Source: Spirochaetaceae bacterium (GTDB lineage Bacteria > Spirochaetota > Spirochaetia > Treponematales > Treponemataceae). From it: 9,236 bases of DNA. Below the pieces are notes generated by a model. It searched no databases. It saw only the letters and a list, made by a program, of their open reading frames with translations, and was not told where the DNA came from. The position numbers and the translations under genes are program-made. The stretch is taken from positions 1 to 9,236 of the forward strand of contig JAISVD010000122.1 of assembly GCA_031271875.1 (NCBI GenBank), given 5' to 3'. Below are positions 1 to 3,293 of this stretch, in pieces. How positions within the stretch are numbered: the first letter of the stretch is position 1; each line of letters begins with the position of its first letter.

Positions 1-1172
1 CGTTTCTTTCCATCATACAGGGAGCGGACAGCGCCGAGGTAGAACCTGTCCGGTTCGGTAACCGCAAGCATGTACAGGAGGGGTTTCAGTATCCTCATGT
101 CATACCCGTTATTCCTCACATATCCCGCATCGGTGATGAGGCTCCGTTCCCCTGCGCTGTTCACCGTTGTAACGGCGGCGAAAAAGTCACTTGTCACATC
201 GACCCCCGATTGGGGATAGAGAGTGTTTCTTCCGGTGTAGGCTGAAACAGCCGCGGCGGCAAGGTTCCTGGTCCAATCAAGCCCGAACCAGGGTTCCCGC
301 TTCTCCTCCCAACCCTCAAGCCAGTTGGTCCCTGTTACGGTTGCGGTCTTGAGGGGAGATATCTTCAGAAAGGAACCGGTAAGGGGCTTGATAATGCCGT
401 CCACGATCCATTTAACAAACCCCGAACAGTTTACATCCAGCTTTCCGCTTTCGGTGTCCGCAGTTTGCGGCGGAACCGGAAGAATCCCGTCGGCAATGTT
501 CACCGCACGTCCGTTTTCATCATAGGCGGCATCTTCAACATACTCAAATCTGGAAAGATTTTCCCGTATCAGGGTAATTGTCTTCCGGGTATTGTCATAG
601 TCCAGGGGATTGGGCTCCGCGTACTTGCGCAGCAGGTCCCTCCGTACCAGCCGGAGGAGCTCCGCTGAAGAAAGGGTATACAGTTTTTCAAAGGATACCC
701 CCAGGGGCACATTGCGGCCCGGATACGCGCCATACAGATACAGTTCCGCACGGGAATTCCGGCCTCCGGGGAAGAACTGGAGATATATCTCCGGCGAGTC
801 CCCCGGATACAGGCGGATACGCACAGGCTCGCCGGAGTTTCTGTCCCGGTAGAGTATCCAGCTTCCCCGGCCGTTTACCGGATATGTTCCGTCAGCGGCA
901 CGGGGCGCAACGGCAACAGCCGTGTACAGGGTGGTTTCCTCCCGGCTCACCCGGAAGCTTACCCCCTTTGAAGTCTCCAGAATCAGCGGTTCCAGCTTTC
1001 TCATGGAAGCGATGGATTCAATAAACCAGTCACCGGCAACCTTTTCACGCACTTCAACTGAATCCGCTATTGCGGACGGCACGGCGGAATAACCTTGAGC
1101 GGACAGCGCCGCAGTACAGCAGATGAGGAGAAAAGAGGTTACAGCGATACGAAACAGTTTTCCGATATCCAT
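1..1172 (-). CDS. Secreted protein with a CSGFV box, C-terminus cut off by the window
   Basis: Open frame of 390 codons with no stop before the left edge, so the C-terminus is missing. An in-frame TAA about 24 nt upstream bounds the N-terminus. The ATG at 1172 is chosen because it gives a clean Sec signal peptide: a short charged start (MDIGKLFR), a hydrophobic core at about residues 8-22, and a likely cleavage site after LSA near residue 25. The start lacks a clear Shine-Dalgarno sequence and lies in an imperfect palindrome centred on CCATGG. The mature part is soluble, with no further membrane segment in view. Residues 246-259 read DVNCSGFVKWIVDG; Cys249 in C-S-G-F-V resembles the nucleophile box of NlpC/P60-type papain-like peptidases. 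The rest does not obviously match that fold, and any His partner would lie beyond the edge. I do not recognise the family beyond an impression of a conserved spirochaetal exported protein; the peptidase idea is inference. Confidence 0.8.
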   Translation of the reverse strand, partial: MDIGKLFRIAVTSFLLICCTAALSAQGYSAVPSAIADSVEVREKVAGDWFIESIASMRKLEPLILETSKGVSFRVSREETTLYTAVAVAPRAADGTYPVNGRGSWILYRDRNSGEPVRIRLYPGDSPEIYLQFFPGGRNSRAELYLYGAYPGRNVPLGVSFEKLYTLSSAELLRLVRRDLLRKYAEPNPLDYDNTRKTITLIRENLSRFEYVEDAAYDENGRAVNIADGILPVPPQTADTESGKLDVNCSGFVKWIVDGIIKPLTGSFLKISPLKTATVTGTNWLEGWEEKREPWFGLDWTRNLAAAAVSAYTGRNTLYPQSGVDVTSDFFAAVTTVNSAGERSLITDAGYVRNNGYDMRILKPLLYMLAVTEPDRFYLGAVRSLYDGKK

Positions 1173-1233
1173 GGTTATCAACAGTATCGGCGTTTTTTAC
1201 TGGGGAAAAGAGAGTTGTAAAGCACTTTTTGGT

Positions 1234-1275
1234 TTATTCTATCCGGTTTATAAGTTCCAGTTTTTTATATCTTTT
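1234..1275 (-). repeat. Direct repeat copy 1: decayed toxin 3'-end scar
   Basis: This stretch nearly duplicates 1839-1880. Both begin ttattctatccggttta, continue through agttccag, a T run and tatatcttt. Read on the minus strand it encodes KKLELINRIE-stop, as copy 2 does. It has one fewer base in the A run (six rather than seven), which breaks the frame upstream of that point. It therefore looks like the eroded 3' end of a PIN-domain toxin gene. It overlaps the last codons of the membrane protein at 1265-1633. Confidence 0.7.
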
Positions 1276-1633
1276 TTATTGTTTCAATAATTCCAATTAG
1301 TATTACCGCTATCCCAGAGACTATATTTCCAAATATCAGTATATTTGAGATCAGTCTATTGAAACACTCTTTCCTTTTTACAAGAATTTTATGAACCAAA
1401 AATGGAATAAAACCGGCTATTCCTATTACCAGAGAAAATACCCATCTTGTTTGCGGATACAGAATAATACAATACAAGCCATAGAAAAAAATGAATACTA
1501 CAGGAATATGAAAAAGTAAAAATCCAGTTATTTTTCCAGGCAATTTGAGGATTTCCCATTCTTTTTCATACCCTGATTCTATTTCGTGCAAAAGCAATAA
1601 TGAAACATTTAATATGTAAAAAAATTCCAACAT
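1265..1633 (-). CDS. Small integral membrane protein, DUF6713-like
   Basis: A 122-residue protein with about four hydrophobic helices, at roughly residues 2-16, 36-60, 63-81 and 93-117. Between the first two is a polar stretch containing HEIESGYEKEWEIL. A short first helix, then His-Glu and a Lys-Glu-Trp box, is what I remember of the DUF6713 family, whose function is unknown; this assignment is from memory and moderate. The start is supported by GGAG at 1641-1644, seven bases before the ATG. The gene lies 59 nt after the DinB fragment and probably shares its strong promoter at 1807-1834. The last codons (KKI-stop) lie inside the repeat at 1234-1275, so the original C-terminus may have been replaced when that repeat was joined. 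Being membrane-bound and beside toxin-antitoxin debris, it could be an accessory cargo gene, but nothing shows a role. Confidence 0.6.
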   Translation of the reverse strand: MLEFFYILNVSLLLLHEIESGYEKEWEILKLPGKITGFLLFHIPVVFIFFYGLYCIILYPQTRWVFSLVIGIAGFIPFLVHKILVKRKECFNRLISNILIFGNIVSGIAVILIGIIETIKKI

Positions 1634-1692
1634 ACCATTTCTCCAAATATCACGCTTATTATATTGACAAGTTTCCAGACTTCAAACCGCTT

Positions 1693-1788
1693 CTATTCTT
1701 CATCAGTGAGGGTTTTAATAATACTGTTCATTTCTTCGTTGACTTCTTTGTTATACGTCGCCGACAGTCTGTAGTCGTTTATGTCCAT
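1693..1788 (-). pseudogene. N-terminal fragment of a DinB-family protein
   Basis: A 31-codon frame beginning MDINDYRLSATYNKEV and ending KTLTDEE-TAG. It closely resembles the first helix of DinB-like four-helix proteins (metal-binding, often damage- or stress-linked), in which the stretch LTDEEW is followed by more helix. Here the codon expected to be Trp (TGG) is TAG. Reading through gives KRFE and then unrelated sequence to about 1620, so the gene has both a nonsense codon and a lost remainder. Shine-Dalgarno GAGG lies seven bases before the ATG, and a near-consensus promoter stands just upstream, so the fragment is probably still transcribed and could be translated as a 31-residue peptide. 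Family assignment is from memory of short sequence. Confidence 0.5.
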
Positions 1789-1806
1789 CTGAATACCTCA
1801 TGGGGA

Positions 1807-1834
1807 AGTATATTCTGATTCAGCTATTTGTCAA
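1807..1834 (-). promoter_or_regulatory. Near-consensus sigma-70-type promoter
   Basis: On the minus strand TTGACA (1829-1834, a perfect -35) is followed after 16 bases by TATACT (1807-1812, five of six for the -10). Transcription would start near 1800, just ahead of the DinB fragment, and probably continues into the membrane gene at 1265-1633. It lies directly downstream of the toxin remnant, so it is the native promoter of the DinB-type gene rather than of the toxin operon. Confidence 0.65.
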
Positions 1835-1838
1835 CAGA

Positions 1839-1880
1839 TTATTCTATCCGGTTTATTAGTTCCAGTTTTTTTATATCTTT
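1839..1880 (-). repeat. Direct repeat copy 2: in-frame toxin 3' end
   Basis: Partner of 1234-1275. The two copies share ttattctatccggttta, then differ by one base (tta versus ata), then agttccag, a T run (seven here, six in copy 1) and tatatcttt. This copy keeps the toxin reading frame. The copies lie about 605 bases apart in the same orientation and bracket the DinB fragment and the membrane gene. Confidence 0.75.
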
Positions 1881-1907
1881 ATAATGCTTTATATTGTTTG
1901 ATATTAA
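1839..1907 (-). pseudogene. 3' remnant of a PIN-domain (VapC-type) toxin gene
   Basis: On the minus strand, in a frame offset from the preceding antitoxin and overlapping its stop, there is an open tail reading NIKHYKDIKKLELINRIE then TAA at 1839-1841. PIN toxins of the VapC type commonly end in this way: an Asn-rich 'NN.KH...I' strand after the last catalytic Asp, then a Leu-rich final strand and a short tail. Only about 21 codons survive. The first ~110 codons of such a toxin, with all catalytic acids, are absent, so an internal deletion has joined the antitoxin end to the toxin end. The product would be inactive. The identification is by pattern memory of VapC C-termini. Confidence 0.6.
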
Positions 1908-2098
1908 TTTTCCATTATTATTTCTGTAATACAGTCTACATCAGACTTATCCCAGATATTAAAATACTGCAATATATCCTCTTGAGTCTTTTGTATAGGG
2001 TTGGTAAATGTTATAATCACCTCATAATTCTCTTTTATAGGTAAAGGTTCCGCAAATTTAAATTTAGTTCCATCATAAATGGCCTTAACTGCATACAT
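1904..2098 (-). CDS. Orphan antitoxin of the AF2212/DUF104-like type
   Basis: A 64-residue protein beginning MYAVKAIYDGTKFKFAEPL. The pattern 'AIYDG..FKF.EPLPIKENYEV.ITF' in the first 32 residues is typical of the small beta-rich AF2212/DUF104-like antitoxins usually paired with a PIN-domain toxin. The acidic C-terminal half (ILQYFNIWDKSDVDCITEI) would be the toxin-wrapping segment. The start is supported by GGAGG (2106-2110) seven bases before the ATG. The toxin that should follow survives only as a 3' scrap overlapping the stop, so the final residues (IIMEN) may come from the deletion junction and the natural protein may have been slightly longer. Probably still expressed from the promoter at 2126-2155. 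It may be harmless debris or could still neutralise a related toxin elsewhere; that is inference. Confidence 0.65.
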   Translation of the reverse strand: MYAVKAIYDGTKFKFAEPLPIKENYEVIITFTNPIQKTQEDILQYFNIWDKSDVDCITEIIMEN

Positions 2099-2125
2099 AA
2101 ACTACCTCCGATTTTATAGTTTATA

Positions 2126-2155
2126 TTATAGTATGCGTTCGTTCTTTTTTACAAG
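2126..2155 (-). promoter_or_regulatory. Promoter of the orphan antitoxin
   Basis: On the minus strand TTGTAA (2150-2155) is followed after 18 bases by a perfect TATAAT (2126-2131). Transcription would start near 2119, giving a leader of about 20 nt that carries the GGAGG ribosome site. No clear operator palindrome is visible around it. Confidence 0.55.
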
Positions 2156-2326
2156 TCTTTATACTGTATATTTTTTTGTATCCCTTTGCCTTATGCAACC
2201 TAATGTTACAGTTGTTGAGGATGATCTGGCGGGCTGTGAGAATGAAGCGAAGTATAATGGCTTCATCAATGAAGTTGACAGTCAACCTGAACCCCAAGGA
2301 GTGTAACAACGCTACGTATACGCTCT
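2156..2326. other. Unassigned stretch between antitoxin promoter and hairpin
   Basis: No gene is supported here. Short open frames exist on both strands (one on plus ending at 2306, one on minus from 2309), but neither has a ribosome site or a recognisable product. The part from about 2220 to 2326 has a different, less AT-rich composition from its surroundings. It contains small self-complementary pieces: gaagc/gcttc around 2244-2264, GTTGACaGTCAAC near 2274-2286, and the palindrome cgtatacg at 2315-2322. It may be a scrap of a structured RNA or mobile element, but I cannot name one. Confidence 0.4.
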
Positions 2327-2370
2327 GACTTGAAGAAACAGTCTGTAAAAAAAGACTGTTTCTTCAAGTC
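2327..2370. repeat. Perfect 18-bp inverted repeat (hairpin)
   Basis: Left arm GACTTGAAGAAACAGTCT (2327-2344), eight-base loop gtaaaaaa, right arm AGACTGTTTCTTCAAGTC (2353-2370), with every base paired. Neither strand has a T run immediately after the stem, so it is not a standard intrinsic terminator, although on the minus strand the loop itself is T-rich. It lies at the end of the restriction-enzyme remnant, whose last codons (DLKKQS) form one arm. It could be a terminator-like end of that lost gene, or an inverted duplication. Confidence 0.85.
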
Positions 2371-2555
2371 ATGCGAACAATAAATTTCACTTTTGACAGA
2401 TGCTTGACTTATAGCATGTTCTAATAATTCTTGAAAACTGTAAAAACCATAAATTATATTAGCTAAATGGACTCAATCAATAAACAATATTTTTATATCT
2501 TTACCTTTAGGGAAAGATTGTATTATTTCATTTGAATATCCATTCATAGAGGGAA
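2359..2555 (-). pseudogene. 3' remnant of a restriction-endonuclease-like gene
   Basis: A minus-strand frame reads MNGYSNEIIQSFPKG from 2547, then KDIKILFID, an in-frame TGA at 2473-2475, and continues VHLANIIYGFYSFQELLEHA and on to HDLKK at about 2359. This resembles the C-terminal end of Mrr-like or related restriction-type nucleases, where 'hydrophobic-IDG.dla..l.g...f.eLL...i..A...g.iY' is usual. The TGA stands where Gly (GGA) is expected, a single-base change. The catalytic PD-(D/E)XK region, which would lie upstream, is missing: beyond 2555 the DNA is the start of vapB on the other strand. There is thus both a nonsense codon and a 5' truncation. Family assignment is from memory and moderate. 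Confidence 0.5.
2431..2460 (+). promoter_or_regulatory. Candidate promoter of the vapBC operon
   Basis: TTGAAA (2431-2436), 18 bases, then TATATT (2455-2460), five of six matches in each box. It lies about 100 bases before vapB and inside the restriction-enzyme remnant read on the other strand. VapBC operons are normally autorepressed at an operator overlapping the promoter, but I see no convincing palindrome here. Confidence 0.4.
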
Positions 2556-2558
2556 AAG

Positions 2559-2759
2559 ATGGCAACAAATTTGGCTATAGATGATGATTTATTGGAAACC
2601 GCCCTGCAAATCAGCGGGCTTAAAACAAAGAAGGACACAGTCAATACAGCATTGGAAGAATTCATTAAAAGAAGGAAAACGGAAGATGTAATATCCCTGT
2701 TTAATACTGTGGATTACGATACAGAATATAATTATAAAACGCTACGAAACAGAAAATGA
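2559..2759 (+). CDS. vapB: VapB-family antitoxin
   Basis: A 66-residue protein starting MATNLAIDDDLLETALQISG. This is the VapB_antitoxin layout: a short beta strand (TNLAI) that dimerises and binds operator DNA as a ribbon-helix-helix, the helix DDDLLETALQISGL, a turn with TKKDTVNTALEEFIKRRK, and then a flexible tail (about residues 41-66) that wraps the toxin. It neutralises the co-encoded PIN RNase, and the complex represses its own promoter in this family. The start is set by GAGGG (2549-2553) five bases before the ATG. Its stop overlaps the vapC start by four bases (ATGA at 2756-2759), which couples translation of the pair. The gene is intact and AT-rich like the rest of the island. Confidence is high for the family; DNA target and partner specificity are not visible. 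Confidence 0.88.
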   Translation: MATNLAIDDDLLETALQISGLKTKKDTVNTALEEFIKRRKTEDVISLFNTVDYDTEYNYKTLRNRK

Positions 2760-3169
2760 AGGTATTGGTAGATACGTCTGTTTGGTCATTGGCTTTTCGA
2801 AGAAAAGAGAGGGATGAAAGAAATAATAAAATTGTTGCTGAACTTATCAATTTAATCAGAGATCTTCGTGTTTCTATTATAGGGCCAATTAGACAGGAAT
2901 TACTATCCGGGATATCCGAGAAAAAAACATTTGAAGAATTGAAAGAAAAGATGCAAGCCTTTACTGATTATGTAATTCAAACCGCTGATTATGAAGCTGC
3001 CGCAGAATTTTCAAATAAATGCAGAAAGAATGGTATACAAGGTTCTCATAGAGAGTTTTTAATTTGTGCGGCGGCAGTCCGAAATGAGTGGGAAATATTT
3101 ACTGAAGATACAGCTTTTTTGAATTATAAAAAACATATACCTATAAGATTGTATAAAATACATCTGTAA
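2756..3169 (+). CDS. vapC: VapC-family PIN-domain RNase toxin
   Basis: A 137-residue PIN-domain protein, normal length for VapC. It begins MKVLVDTSVWSLAF, giving the first acidic residue Asp6; Glu48 lies in IRQELLSG and the last acidic residue is in FTEDTAF (Asp118). The third acid is normally Asp in this type, just ahead of the FLICAAA helix; here the sequence is GSHREFLICAAA, so Glu100 takes that place. These acids hold the Mg2+ used to cut RNA, in family members often tRNA or rRNA; the target here cannot be read. It starts inside the vapB stop codon (ATGA overlap) and needs no separate promoter. The stop codon and the preceding bases fall within a short repeat of antitoxin sequence (3163-3192), so the C-terminus may have been set by a recombination junction. 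The reading frame is intact and could encode an active toxin. Confidence 0.88.
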   Translation: MKVLVDTSVWSLAFRRKERDERNNKIVAELINLIRDLRVSIIGPIRQELLSGISEKKTFEELKEKMQAFTDYVIQTADYEAAAEFSNKCRKNGIQGSHREFLICAAAVRNEWEIFTEDTAFLNYKKHIPIRLYKIHL

Positions 3170-3192
3170 ATACAATCTACATCAGATGTATC
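3163..3192 (-). pseudogene. Scrap of a second AF2212-like antitoxin gene
   Basis: This 30-base stretch matches 1923-1951, part of the orphan antitoxin gene, at 26 positions with three mismatches and one extra base. Read on the minus strand it encodes DTSDVDCI, against DKSDVDCI in the orphan antitoxin, before the inserted base breaks the frame. Weak similarity may continue to about 3208. It overlaps the last codons of vapC on the other strand. It is most simply a leftover of another antitoxin copy, although a match this short in AT-rich DNA leaves some chance of coincidence. Confidence 0.45.
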
Positions 3193-3238
3193 GTTAGAAC
3201 ATGCAATCTTTTCACCGGTACGCTTATATGAGACGTAT

Positions 3239-3270
3239 GGCTCAGCAGAGCTGAACTCTGCTGAGCCGTT
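3239..3270 (+). terminator. Hairpin terminator after vapC
   Basis: A perfect 12-bp stem, GGCTCAGCAGAG (3239-3250) with CTCTGCTGAGCC (3256-3267), and a five-base loop, followed on the plus strand by gtttcgtt. The T tail is weak. It sits between the convergent vapC (ending 3169) and chemoreceptor (ending 3294) genes, so it probably limits read-through from vapC and may also act as a stem for the opposing transcript. Confidence 0.65.
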
Positions 3271-3293
3271 TCGTTAAGCCGCGCATACATCCG

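Noticed and set aside
569..1024. Several overlapping open frames on both strands near the left edge
   Set aside because: They are shadows of the minus-strand secreted protein, which spans 1-1172 without a stop and has a signal peptide.
1600..1818. A 72-codon plus-strand frame
   Set aside because: It is antisense to the membrane protein start and DinB fragment, with no ribosome site.
1234..1880. Integron attC sites or a CRISPR array
   Set aside because: There are only two copies, ~600 bases apart, with no attC core or folded site; the repeat is better read as a toxin 3' end.
2079..2309. Small open frames on plus (2079-2306) and minus (2121-2309)
   Set aside because: They have no ribosome site and no recognisable product, and they overlap the antitoxin start and promoter.
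2489..2505. A third copy of the toxin-tail repeat (shared AAAGATATAAAAA)
   Set aside because: Only 13 low-complexity bases match, and they are explained by the coded KDIK in the nuclease remnant.
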